This document shows positions 1 to 6,026 of a stretch of DNA of 8,408 bases, piece after piece. The stretch spans positions 1 through 8,408 of the forward strand of contig CANGVZ010000073.1 of NCBI GenBank assembly GCA_947457285.1. Direction: 5' to 3'. The DNA comes from Flavobacteriales bacterium (GTDB lineage: Bacteria > Bacteroidota > Bacteroidia > Flavobacteriales_D > Sanyastnellaceae). Made by a program: the position numbers and the translations under genes. The notes under the pieces were generated by a model that saw only the letters and a program-made list of their open reading frames with translations, was not told the origin of the DNA and did no database searches. Numbering within the stretch: position 1 is the first letter of the stretch; each line of letters starts with the position of its first letter.

Positions 1-2153
1 AAATTTGATTTTCGACCAATAATTTTTCTCAATGAAACACCATCATTTTTTTGAATCAAGTGATGAATTTCGTTTTCAGATTTTGATTCAATGATGCAAA
101 ATAATTCACCGTTTTGTTTGTCAAGCACAAGTCCAAACGTGGGGTCTAATTCGTCATGAAGAACGGTAATGGTGTGATCAAATATGTTTTTGGAATGGAG
201 CCGATAGGGTTGAGCTTTTGAGTTTAGTTCTGTAAAAATGATAATACTATCGTTCAACCATAATGTAGATTCAACATGCTCTAACGAATCGATAACTGTT
301 TTTTCTTGAAGTGAAATGACATAACATAATTTGTAAAAGAGCTCCGAATCCCAATAGGTGAGCAGTAAGTGTTTTTCCTCCGGAGAAATGGTTAAACTAG
401 GCAAGTTTTTCGAGCCTAAGGAGGGAAGATCACGTAAGTTTAGTAGGACTAGACTGTCATTGTTCTCAAGTCTTTTACAAAGGAGTGTACTATTCAATGA
501 ATCTATGGCTATGAAATAGGATTCTTCATTGTCACGGATTTCTTCTATCTTTTGAGATGCTTCTATAAGCTTATTGAAAACCTTATTTTTATACTTAATG
601 TCGGGTATGAATTCGTTGCGCGCATAGTCATTTTCCTCCTGAAGATGCAAGCGTAAGTCATTATCATATCTTTCCTCGGAAACCCAATGGCGATGGTCGT
701 TGTACGGCTTATTGTGATAATAAATCGTAGTGTCTTTCACAGCGAGGCGGGGAGGGGAGAGATTAAGTTTAACCCCTGGCTTTCTATTGATGAATTGTTG
801 TGCGAGAGGAATTTTTTTACTGAGATCATCTACTAATTTCTTCTCAAGCAAAAAAGGAAATTCATCGGGAAGGCTATCCCAATATTCAGGCTGATAGCCT
901 TCTGGATAATTCCTTAGATTGGTAAATTGAGTGTACTTGAATTGTTCAGATGCTTCGAATGACTTGGAATTATTACTTATTGTATTTTTTACAAAAAGCT
1001 CAATATTCCTTTCATACATGATTTGAATGGGACTTTTACCAAAAGGGAGTTTATCAATTTCCTTTTGAAAAATGTGATCAATTACATAGTAGTTTCCCTG
1101 CTTTTTATATTCAAATTGAATTTCATATAACAAGGGCATTCGGCCCTGAAAAAAGTCATATGATCGCTCTTTTACAAGTTGATAGTGAAATGAAAGTACT
1201 GCGCGAGTTTCAATGCTCACTTGCATAACACCAGCGTAGATAGCGGAATTCATTTTTCTGCTTTGATCAATATGAAATTCTCTTTTTGTTGCTTTTGGAC
1301 TAAATTGAATTACAAAGCAATTTTCTCCTCGGATAACTTCATTTTCGAGAAGTTTGAACTCATACTTTGAATATAGATCTGGATCGAGAAAATCAAATTG
1401 ATATTTTACTTTATCTAGTGCCAGTAAATCCAAAGGATGGTGAAAATTATCACCTCTCAATCCATAAGGGCTGTGATTGTCAGATGTGCGGTATGCCAAC
1501 AACTTCACGGCGTCGGTTGCTGTATTGTGTTCTTTGAGAAGATTTGAAAAAGTAGACATTGAAGATTCCGATGTGTAATAGAGAGATTGGTCATAGAACC
1601 AATCCTGCCAAATCTTGGAGTCTTTATTGGGTTGCGGATATGAAGAGTTATAGCTTTCGAAAACTCCCTCGTTCAACTCCGTGAAAGTGCCATTTTCTTG
1701 AATGGTCTGTCGATACAAAAAATGATAAGAGGTAGGGAAGGATGGATAGTTTTTCTCAGTATTCGCAATGATACTTTTAAGAATCTTTTTTACCGTGAGG
1801 CTCGATTTATCCTGAATGACAATAGGCGAAAGTTGCTTTCCCAGTGGAGTCAAAGAAATCGTAAGGATGTCTTTGACAGAAGCGTTTATGGAAGTTTTTT
1901 TTACCTCAAATCCAATAAACGAAACGATGATAGTATCTGATTGAACAATCGCCTTGCGATTTATTCGCACTGTACCCAGCGAGTCAGCGGATTCATGAAT
2001 GTTAGAGGAAACAAAAAAGAGATTGGCAAATGGAATCGAATCCCCGGTCGTCTCGTCAACGACCTTCACGACCAAGGCTCCATCCCCTTGCCCATATATT
2101 TTTGAGGCAATCGATAGTACGAGTCCGACAATTAAGAGTATTCTAATGCTCAC
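1..2153 (-). CDS. Exported CarboxypepD_reg-domain protein fused to an oligopeptidase B-like (S9A) N-terminal region, 3' end cut by window edge
   Basis: The frame is open without a stop from GTG at 2153 to base 1: 717 complete codons, with the C-terminus outside the window. Residues 1-22 form a signal peptide (RILLIVGLVLSIA core, probable cut near YGQ). Residues about 25-103 resemble a carboxypeptidase-regulatory-like beta-sandwich (SIPFANLFF, then IIVSFIGFE). Residues about 113-455 match the Bacteroidota module that usually follows it: VKKILKSIIANTEKNYPSFP, then FLYRQT, a beta-rich part (271-365), and a closing PEYWDSLPDEFP...LAQQF. From about 465 the sequence changes family. SPPRLAVKDTTIYYH, then YNDHRHWV (484-491) and LHLQEENDYA (502-511), parallel the oligopeptidase B start (PPVAKK..., D-N-Y-Y-W-L, YLQQENSYG). 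Propeller-like strands follow, including LTISPEEKHLLLTYWD. The catalytic Ser, Asp and His would lie beyond the edge, so activity cannot be judged. An in-frame TAG 27 bases upstream limits the start to GTG 2153 or TTG 2168; GTG gives the cleaner signal peptide. Confidence 0.85.
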   Translation of the reverse strand, partial: MSIRILLIVGLVLSIASKIYGQGDGALVVKVVDETTGDSIPFANLFFVSSNIHESADSLGTVRINRKAIVQSDTIIVSFIGFEVKKTSINASVKDILTISLTPLGKQLSPIVIQDKSSLTVKKILKSIIANTEKNYPSFPTSYHFLYRQTIQENGTFTELNEGVFESYNSSYPQPNKDSKIWQDWFYDQSLYYTSESSMSTFSNLLKEHNTATDAVKLLAYRTSDNHSPYGLRGDNFHHPLDLLALDKVKYQFDFLDPDLYSKYEFKLLENEVIRGENCFVIQFSPKATKREFHIDQSRKMNSAIYAGVMQVSIETRAVLSFHYQLVKERSYDFFQGRMPLLYEIQFEYKKQGNYYVIDHIFQKEIDKLPFGKSPIQIMYERNIELFVKNTISNNSKSFEASEQFKYTQFTNLRNYPEGYQPEYWDSLPDEFPFLLEKKLVDDLSKKIPLAQQFINRKPGVKLNLSPPRLAVKDTTIYYHNKPYNDHRHWVSEERYDNDLRLHLQEENDYARNEFIPDIKYKNKVFNKLIEASQKIEEIRDNEESYFIAIDSLNSTLLCKRLENNDSLVLLNLRDLPSLGSKNLPSLTISPEEKHLLLTYWDSELFYKLCYVISLQEKTVIDSLEHVESTLWLNDSIIIFTELNSKAQPYRLHSKNIFDHTITVLHDELDPTFGLVLDKQNGELFCIIESKSENEIHHLIQKNDGVSLRKIIGRKSN

Positions 2154-2157
2154 CCCC

Positions 2158-2165
2158 CAAATATA
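2158..2165 (-). promoter_or_regulatory. Bacteroidota -7 element (TATATTTG) for the S9A-fusion gene
   Basis: Read on the minus strand, TATATTTG is a perfect match to the Bacteroidota -7 consensus TAnnTTTG and ends 4 bases before the GTG at 2153. No TTTG or TTG lies at the usual 19-23 base spacing; that position falls inside the octamer array. If the element is used, the mRNA would start at or almost at the GTG and be leaderless or nearly so. A chance match is possible in AT-rich DNA. Confidence 0.4.
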
Positions 2166-2168
2166 CAA

Positions 2169-2176
2169 CTCCCCCT
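2169..2176. repeat. Left copy of an 8-bp direct repeat (CTCCCCCT) flanking the octamer array
   Basis: CTCCCCCT here is identical to the block at 2271-2278 on the other side of the array, 102 bases away. It overlaps the first octamer by two bases and is not in the array's 8-base phase. On the minus strand it gives AGGGGGAG, purine-rich like a ribosome-binding site, but about 16 bases from the GTG at 2153, too far for a typical one. Confidence 0.5.
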
Positions 2177-2270
2177 ATCACACTACCATACTACCATACT
2201 ATCATACTCTCTTACTAGCCTACTAGCCTACTAGCCTACTAGCCTACTCTCTTACTCTCTTACTGGCCTA
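2175..2270. repeat. Tandem array of twelve 8-bp units (CTAGCCTA type)
   Basis: The bases between the MORN gene and the S9A-fusion gene fall into an exact 8-base period. From left to right the units are CTATCACA, CTACCATA twice, CTATCATA, CTCTCTTA, CTAGCCTA four times (2215-2246), CTCTCTTA twice (2247-2262) and CTGGCCTA (2263-2270). All start with CT and all but the first end in TA. Identical neighbours suggest recent unit duplication, and the variants suggest older ones. On the minus strand most units begin with TAG or TAA, and because 8 is not a multiple of 3 the array stops all three frames. The rightmost unit supplies the TAG stop of the MORN gene. The leftmost ends 9 bases from the -7 element of the next gene. 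Confidence 0.9.
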
Positions 2271-3149
2271 CTCCCCCTTCGCTCCCTCGCCGATGTATCT
2301 TCCTTTGCGATAAAGGTCAATCTTGGTGAGTACGCCGCTGCTGTTGTAGCGATACCACTTTCCATTGTAAAGCTTTCCGTCTTTGAATTCCCCGCTTTGC
2401 GTTACATTGCCATTAGAATCATACAGTGTGTTGAATCCGTCAGGTTGAAATGCGTTGGCTGGATTTGGTTTATCCTTCACTACTACCGATTCGCGTCCTA
2501 GATTTTTGTTGTAAGCATCGGGTTTTGGTGTGCTTGAAGTGCGTATAGCTTTCTCTGATTTGAAGTTTACAACGCGCACATCACCGTTAGCAAAATCTTT
2601 ATCTTCGATCAGCACTCCCTCGGGAGAGTAGCGCTTCATATCGCCATTTTCTTTTCCGTTCACAATGTCTACTACTAATGCGAGATTTCCATTGTCGTGA
2701 TAATAGTATTGTGTGCCGTTGCGCTTACCATTTTCATCAAAGAAAAATTGTTGTTGTGGTTTTCCATTCTCGAAAAAGCGCTTGAACTCACCCACATTTT
2801 TTCCATCTTCCCAATTACCCTTTTCCTCTGGGTTGCCATTAGAATAATAAATGGTATATGGTCCTTGTGGGCGTCCAGTATGGTAGGTGATCTCTGAGCG
2901 TAGTTTGCCTGAGGGGTAATATTTCTTCCAGACTCCGTGTCTGCGGTCGTCTTTATAATATCCTTCTTCGACTTTTGCTCCAGACGGGTAGGAGCGATCA
3001 CCAAGCATTTCGCCTGTAATCACCCAATAGCCTTGGCGAAGACCTGCTTGGTCTTTCTTATTAACGTCGCTCGCATGAGATTGCAATGACATCAATGCCG
3101 CGAAGAGCGCGGTAGTCAGCCAACTGAATAATCGTAAACGTGTCATCAT
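2268..3149 (-). CDS. Exported MORN-repeat protein of the YwqK type
   Basis: About 293 residues. Residues 1-26 are a signal peptide (RLRLFSWLTTALFAALMSLQ, cut after SHA), so the mature protein is outside the cytoplasm. The rest is a chain of MORN-variant (YwqK-type) repeats of about 22 residues, each with a G-x-W/Y-x-x-Y-x-x-x-G-x-L/x core: HGVWKKYYPSGKLRSE, GPYTIYYSNGNPEEKG, GEFKRFFENGKPQQQ, GTQYYYHDNGNL, GDMKRYSPEGVLIED. A less regular stretch (about 195-235) comes next, and a last pair follows (FNTLYDSNGNVTQSGEFKDG, GKWYRYNSSGVLTKI). Automated pipelines often label such proteins YwqK-family antitoxin, but no toxin partner is visible and a secreted antitoxin is unlikely. A structural or surface role is a guess. 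The start codons run GTG-ATG-ATG from 3152; I took the first ATG. It follows tdh by 65 bases in the same direction. Confidence 0.88.
   Translation of the reverse strand: MMTRLRLFSWLTTALFAALMSLQSHASDVNKKDQAGLRQGYWVITGEMLGDRSYPSGAKVEEGYYKDDRRHGVWKKYYPSGKLRSEITYHTGRPQGPYTIYYSNGNPEEKGNWEDGKNVGEFKRFFENGKPQQQFFFDENGKRNGTQYYYHDNGNLALVVDIVNGKENGDMKRYSPEGVLIEDKDFANGDVRVVNFKSEKAIRTSSTPKPDAYNKNLGRESVVVKDKPNPANAFQPDGFNTLYDSNGNVTQSGEFKDGKLYNGKWYRYNSSGVLTKIDLYRKGRYIGEGAKGE
2271..2278. repeat. Right copy of the 8-bp direct repeat (CTCCCCCT), inside the end of the MORN gene
   Basis: This second CTCCCCCT encodes the last residues (KGE) of the MORN-repeat protein, directly before its TAG. It is in phase with the octamer array and so may also be a diverged thirteenth unit. 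That would mean the array has eaten into, or grown out of, the 3' end of the coding sequence. Confidence 0.5.
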
Positions 3150-3162
3150 CACTTAAAAGTTA

Positions 3163-3187
3163 GGGTTTTCTCTAAAAAGAGATACCC
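3163..3187 (-). terminator. Hairpin between tdh and the MORN gene, weak terminator or leader stem
   Basis: An exact 5-bp stem TCTCT/AGAGA around a four-A loop (3169-3182) extends through a small mismatch to a GGG/CCC clamp (3163-3165 with 3185-3187). On the minus strand it lies between the tdh stop and the MORN start and is followed by TAACTTTTAAG rather than a clean U tract. It could weaken read-through from tdh or mark the MORN mRNA leader. The stem is short, so I hold this loosely. Confidence 0.35.
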
Positions 3188-3214
3188 CTTCCTACGTGAT
3201 GTGGTGTTAAAGGG

Positions 3215-4174
3215 TTACGATTTGACGACTAATTTTTTACGGATCTCTTCTATCATAGTCGATGTAAGCCTTGCCAAATCAAAGCGATGCTGCCATCCCC
3301 AATCTTCTCTGGCTCTGCTATCATCAATGCTGTTGGGCCATGAATCTGCGAGTCCTTGTCTGAAATCAGGCGCGTAGCTAATTTCAAATTCAGGGATGTG
3401 CTTTCTGATTTCGTTGGCCAATTCTTCAGGGGTGAAGCTGATGCCACTGAGATTATAACTGCCACGAATTTTGACAGATTCTTTTGGCGCCTCCATGATG
3501 CCAATGGTGGCATTGATGGCGTCTTCCATCATCATCATCGGTAGTCGCGTGTTGGGTCCAAGGAAGCAAGTATACTTGCCGCTTTCTATGGCATGATAGA
3601 AAATATCTACAGCATAGTCGGTGGTACCACCTCCGGGTTCGCTGCGGTAGCCAATCAAACCAGGGTATCGAATAGAACGTACGTCTACATTGAATTTATT
3701 GAAGTAGTACTCGCACCAACGCTCTCCAGCTAATTTACTGATGCCGTAAATCGACGTTGGTTCCATGATGGTAAACTGTGGAGTGTCATCTGCCGGAGTA
3801 TTGGGTCCAAATGCCGCAATAGAGCTGGGCCAGAATACACGGTCGAGCTTTCCCGTTTTCGCGATTTCCAGAATATGAAAAAGTCCATTCATATTCAGGT
3901 CCCATGCTTTTTCTGGATATTTCTCAGAAGTTGCACTGAGCAGCGCCGCCAATTGGTAAACTACCTTGACGTTGTATTGGTCGATCACCGCTTCCATGCG
4001 TGGTCGGTCCAATACACTGAATACTTCAAAAGGGCCGTCTTTAAATATCGGATCCTCACTCATTTTGATATCCGATGCGATGACGGCGTTGTTTCCATGT
4101 TTCGCTCGCAAAGCGAGCGTGAGCTCCGTCCCGATTTGTCCAGTAGCTCCTACGATAAGGATATTGCCTTGCAT
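3215..4174 (-). CDS. tdh: L-threonine 3-dehydrogenase, SDR (UDP-galactose epimerase-like) type
   Basis: Oxidises L-threonine to 2-amino-3-oxobutyrate with NAD+ in the cytoplasm, the first step of threonine breakdown to glycine and acetyl-CoA. The 319 residues from ATG 4174 have the full length and signatures of the short-chain, metal-free TDH family. These are the Rossmann loop GATGQIG (9-15), an acidic residue ending beta-2 (ASD, Asp35) that favours NAD, VYQLAALLSA, WPSSIAAFGP (115-124), the catalytic YGISK (Tyr143, Lys147), RYPGLIGY, PGGGTTDYAVDIFY and the C-terminal ADSWPNSIDDSRAREDWGW. The frame continues upstream to a TTG at 4189, but MQGNILIVG is the normal N-terminus of the fold. The usual partner gene kbl is not in the window. 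No TAnnTTTG element was found upstream, so it may be read from the hydrolase promoter 69 bases away. Confidence 0.93.
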   Translation of the reverse strand: MQGNILIVGATGQIGTELTLALRAKHGNNAVIASDIKMSEDPIFKDGPFEVFSVLDRPRMEAVIDQYNVKVVYQLAALLSATSEKYPEKAWDLNMNGLFHILEIAKTGKLDRVFWPSSIAAFGPNTPADDTPQFTIMEPTSIYGISKLAGERWCEYYFNKFNVDVRSIRYPGLIGYRSEPGGGTTDYAVDIFYHAIESGKYTCFLGPNTRLPMMMMEDAINATIGIMEAPKESVKIRGSYNLSGISFTPEELANEIRKHIPEFEISYAPDFRQGLADSWPNSIDDSRAREDWGWQHRFDLARLTSTMIEEIRKKLVVKS

Positions 4175-4215
4175 GGGGCGAAGATACAATTTTGATACAC
4201 CCGCCCAAAGACCCT

Positions 4216-4230
4216 ATTTTATAATAAAAT
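4216..4230. repeat. AT-only inverted repeat upstream of tdh
   Basis: ATTTTAT, one base, then ATAAAAT: a perfect 15-base palindrome in the 69-base gap between the hydrolase stop and the tdh start. It could be an operator half-site pair or a weak stem at the end of the hydrolase transcript. Since it is made only of A and T, chance is a real alternative. Confidence 0.3.
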
Positions 4231-4243
4231 TGAAAACCTTTTT

Positions 4244-5323
4244 CTACAAGTTTCGAATGAACTTGCGCATCTCATCCAAAACCTGAGGCGAAAAACTCTC
4301 TTCCAACTGATCGTATTCCTGAACAGTACATTTTTCACAGGTTTGAAAAAGGTGATTCATCCCCTGAAATATGATGGTTTTAAACGATGAATTACCCCCT
4401 GATTTCAAGGCTGACTCGATGGCGCGTGTATTTACCTCTGCGTTCACTTGTAGGTCTCTTTCTCCATTGAGAATAAGCACGGGACATTTTACTTTTTTCC
4501 AATCAGTGCTTGGCTCATACTTCAAAAAGAATCGCATCCAATCACTATTGATTCCAGCTATTTGATTTCTTTTAAATTCTTCCAAATTGGGTATCATGGC
4601 TTTTTGCGCTCCAAGCACAGTGTCCAGCATGAGCATCAATTTATTGGTCACTTTGGCGCTATCGGTTTCAGTCATTACGATATCCAACATGCGCATCACG
4701 TTGTTGCGATTTGCTTCGGCATCTTTTTTTGGCGCTCCCGCTGCCACCATGATGTCTACGTTTTGCTGATAGAGTACCGATCTTCCATTTACGCCCGTTC
4801 CCGCGAGTGATATCACAAATGCTACCTCGGGGCGCATGGCAGCCGTCATGGCTGCCACCATACCACCTTCACTATGACCGATAAGACCAATTTTTGTCTT
4901 ATCAATTTTCTTTTGTTTTTTCAAAAAATCAAAACATGCCGCAATGTCGGTCGCAAAATCAGCGCTGGTAGCCGTTTCAAAATTGCCTGTGCTTTTATTA
5001 ATGCCACGATCATCCACTCGTAATACTGCGATGCCCTGCTTCGCAAAATCATCCGCAATGATTGCAAAAGGTTTGTGACCCATCAATGTTTCATCGCGGT
5101 CTTGTGGACCACTGCCCGTAATGAGTATAGCCGCTTTGAATCCCTTGCCTTTCTTGGGCATCGTAAGAGTACCCGATAGAGTGTGGCCCCCGTTAGGATT
5201 TTTAATCACTACTTCTTTTACTGTATAATCGAAGGGAGGCTTCGGTGTCTGAGGTCGCTTTCCTTGAGCTTGGGTACCTATCGTCATTAAAACGAATATC
5301 AGTAAGGAAAGAAAATTTTTCAT
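4244..5323 (-). CDS. Exported alpha/beta hydrolase, EstD-like serine esterase family
   Basis: A 359-residue secreted alpha/beta hydrolase. Residues 1-20 are a signal peptide (FLSLLIFVLMTIG, cut around TQAQ), so it acts in the periplasm or beyond. The oxyanion-hole segment ITGSGPQDRDE (68-78) and FAIIADDFAKQGIAVLRVDDRG (86-107) are typical of EstD-type esterases. The nucleophile is Ser151 in GHSEGG, the likely acid is Asp290 in LNGERDLQV, and the likely base is His324 in GMNHLF, so the triad looks complete. A helical cap-like insert (about 180-265) lies between the nucleophile and the acid. There is no beta-propeller, so it is not a full S9 prolyl oligopeptidase despite the shared superfamily. 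A CxxC pair (Cys329, Cys332) lies just after the catalytic His. The natural substrate cannot be read from sequence. It is the first gene of the minus-strand block and carries its best promoter. Confidence 0.9.
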   Translation of the reverse strand: MKNFLSLLIFVLMTIGTQAQGKRPQTPKPPFDYTVKEVVIKNPNGGHTLSGTLTMPKKGKGFKAAILITGSGPQDRDETLMGHKPFAIIADDFAKQGIAVLRVDDRGINKSTGNFETATSADFATDIAACFDFLKKQKKIDKTKIGLIGHSEGGMVAAMTAAMRPEVAFVISLAGTGVNGRSVLYQQNVDIMVAAGAPKKDAEANRNNVMRMLDIVMTETDSAKVTNKLMLMLDTVLGAQKAMIPNLEEFKRNQIAGINSDWMRFFLKYEPSTDWKKVKCPVLILNGERDLQVNAEVNTRAIESALKSGGNSSFKTIIFQGMNHLFQTCEKCTVQEYDQLEESFSPQVLDEMRKFIRNL

Positions 5324-5336
5324 GCTTCTTTTTTCT

Positions 5337-5369
5337 CAAAACTAACACTTTAAACTCTTGACTGGCAAA
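5337..5369 (-). promoter_or_regulatory. Bacteroidota promoter for the hydrolase gene (TTTG-N21-TAGTTTTG)
   Basis: On the minus strand, TTTG (5369 to 5366) is followed after 21 bases by TAGTTTTG (5344 to 5337). Both boxes match the Bacteroidota -33 TTTG and -7 TAnnTTTG elements at a normal spacing. The ATG at 5323 is only 13 bases beyond the -7 box, so the leader would be under about ten bases. This is the strongest promoter in the window and may serve the hydrolase, tdh and MORN genes together. Confidence 0.65.
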
Positions 5370-5372
5370 GGT

Positions 5373-5382
5373 TTTATATAAA
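5373..5382. repeat. Palindrome TTTATATAAA in the divergent promoter region
   Basis: A perfect 10-base palindrome midway between the two divergent promoters and 3 bases upstream of the hydrolase -33 box. That is a plausible place for a regulator to act on both directions, but its AT-only makeup means it may be accidental. Confidence 0.25.
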
Positions 5383-5454
5383 TGGTGTTTTTTATTTGTG
5401 GATAGGGTTACAACCTCTGAGCAACAATTTAGGTCAAAGTTGCACGACTCATAC

Positions 5455-5462
5455 TATTTTTG
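5455..5462 (+). promoter_or_regulatory. -7 element (TATTTTTG) for the sigma factor-TonB receptor pair
   Basis: TATTTTTG is a perfect TAnnTTTG match on the plus strand. No TTTG stands at the usual distance; a TTTA at 5428 is 23 bases off and weak. This would fit a promoter read by an alternative sigma factor or needing an activator. The box covers the TTG at 5460, so if it is used translation must begin downstream, at GTG 5493 or TTG 5535. Confidence 0.4.
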
Positions 5463-5492
5463 AGCCGCAACCATATCTCAAATCTACTCCTT

Positions 5493-6026
5493 GTGATACT
5501 AAGTATTTTTAAGCCTGAAAAAAATCTGGAGGTATTGACCGATGCAGAGTATCGTCAGGCGTTCAAGGATTTTTATAAACCGATTCGCTCATTCATCTAT
5601 TATAAATGCGGCGATGTAGATATGGCAGAAGATATTACTCAGGATGTTTTCGTAAAACTTTGGGAAACACGTGAGAAAATCGATAAGAGAACAATCAAAG
5701 CCTATTTATATACCATCGCGCAAAACGTGACCATCAATCAGCTTAAAAGGCAACAGTTGATGTTCAAGTTTAGGCAAAAACCCACTTTAGACAGAGATAC
5801 GGATAATCCAGAAAAGCTCGCCGAGATGGACGAGTACCAAAAAAAACTGGAATCTGTTCTCGCTATTCTCCCCGAAGGTGGAAGGCAAGTTTTTTTGATG
5901 AACAGGCTGGAAGACCTTACGTATGCTGAAATTGCAGAACGTCTCGGACTGTCAGTGAAGGCCGTAGAAAAACGAATGAGCAAAGTTCTGCGTATATTGC
6001 GTGAAAAGCTTGGTACCGAATTGTGA
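5493..6026 (+). CDS. ECF (sigma-70 family, group 4) RNA polymerase sigma factor
   Basis: Directs RNA polymerase to a small set of promoters, usually those of a linked outer-membrane uptake gene. From GTG 5493 it is 177 residues, a normal ECF length. The frame is open back to TTG 5460 (188 residues). Region 2 begins at FKDFYKPIRSFIYYK and contains AEDITQDVFVKLWE, the core-polymerase and -10 binding segment, then AYLYTIAQNVTINQLKR. Region 4 carries the helix-turn-helix LTYAEIAERLGLSVKAVEKRMSK for -35 recognition. There is no region 1 or 3, as expected for ECF factors. I prefer GTG 5493 because a -7 element overlaps the TTG at 5460. TTG 5535, two bases after a GGAGG, is a less likely third choice since the spacing is too tight. 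The stop TGA shares bases with the receptor start (GTGA), so the two genes are co-transcribed and probably translationally coupled. Confidence 0.92.
   Translation: MILSIFKPEKNLEVLTDAEYRQAFKDFYKPIRSFIYYKCGDVDMAEDITQDVFVKLWETREKIDKRTIKAYLYTIAQNVTINQLKRQQLMFKFRQKPTLDRDTDNPEKLAEMDEYQKKLESVLAILPEGGRQVFLMNRLEDLTYAEIAERLGLSVKAVEKRMSKVLRILREKLGTEL

Noticed and set aside
1..2153. The fusion being two genes joined by a sequencing error
   Set aside because: The frame is continuous across the junction (about 760-790 in window coordinates) with no stop or frame change. The linker is short, and both parts stay in one frame over 717 codons. Assembly error cannot be fully excluded without reads.
1698..2226. 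Two short plus-strand open frames (1698-1940, 1999-2226)
   Set aside because: Both lie mostly opposite the long minus-strand gene, the second also runs through the octamer array, and their translations have no domain character.
2175..2270. CRISPR array or attachment-site cluster
   Set aside because: The period is 8 bases with no unique spacers, and no integrase or cas gene is in view. It is a simple tandem repeat.
3155..3162. Promoter for the MORN gene (TAACTTTT on the minus strand)
   Set aside because: The last base departs from TAnnTTTG and no -33 TTTG lies at the right spacing.
4175..4189. Longer tdh start at TTG 4189
   Set aside because: The five added residues (MYLRP) precede MQGNILIVG, the standard N-terminus of this Rossmann fold, and ATG 4174 is a better codon.
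4244..5323. Acylaminoacyl peptidase or dipeptidyl peptidase assignment
   Set aside because: There is no N-terminal beta-propeller and the length is only 359 residues. GSGPQDRDE fits EstD-type esterases.
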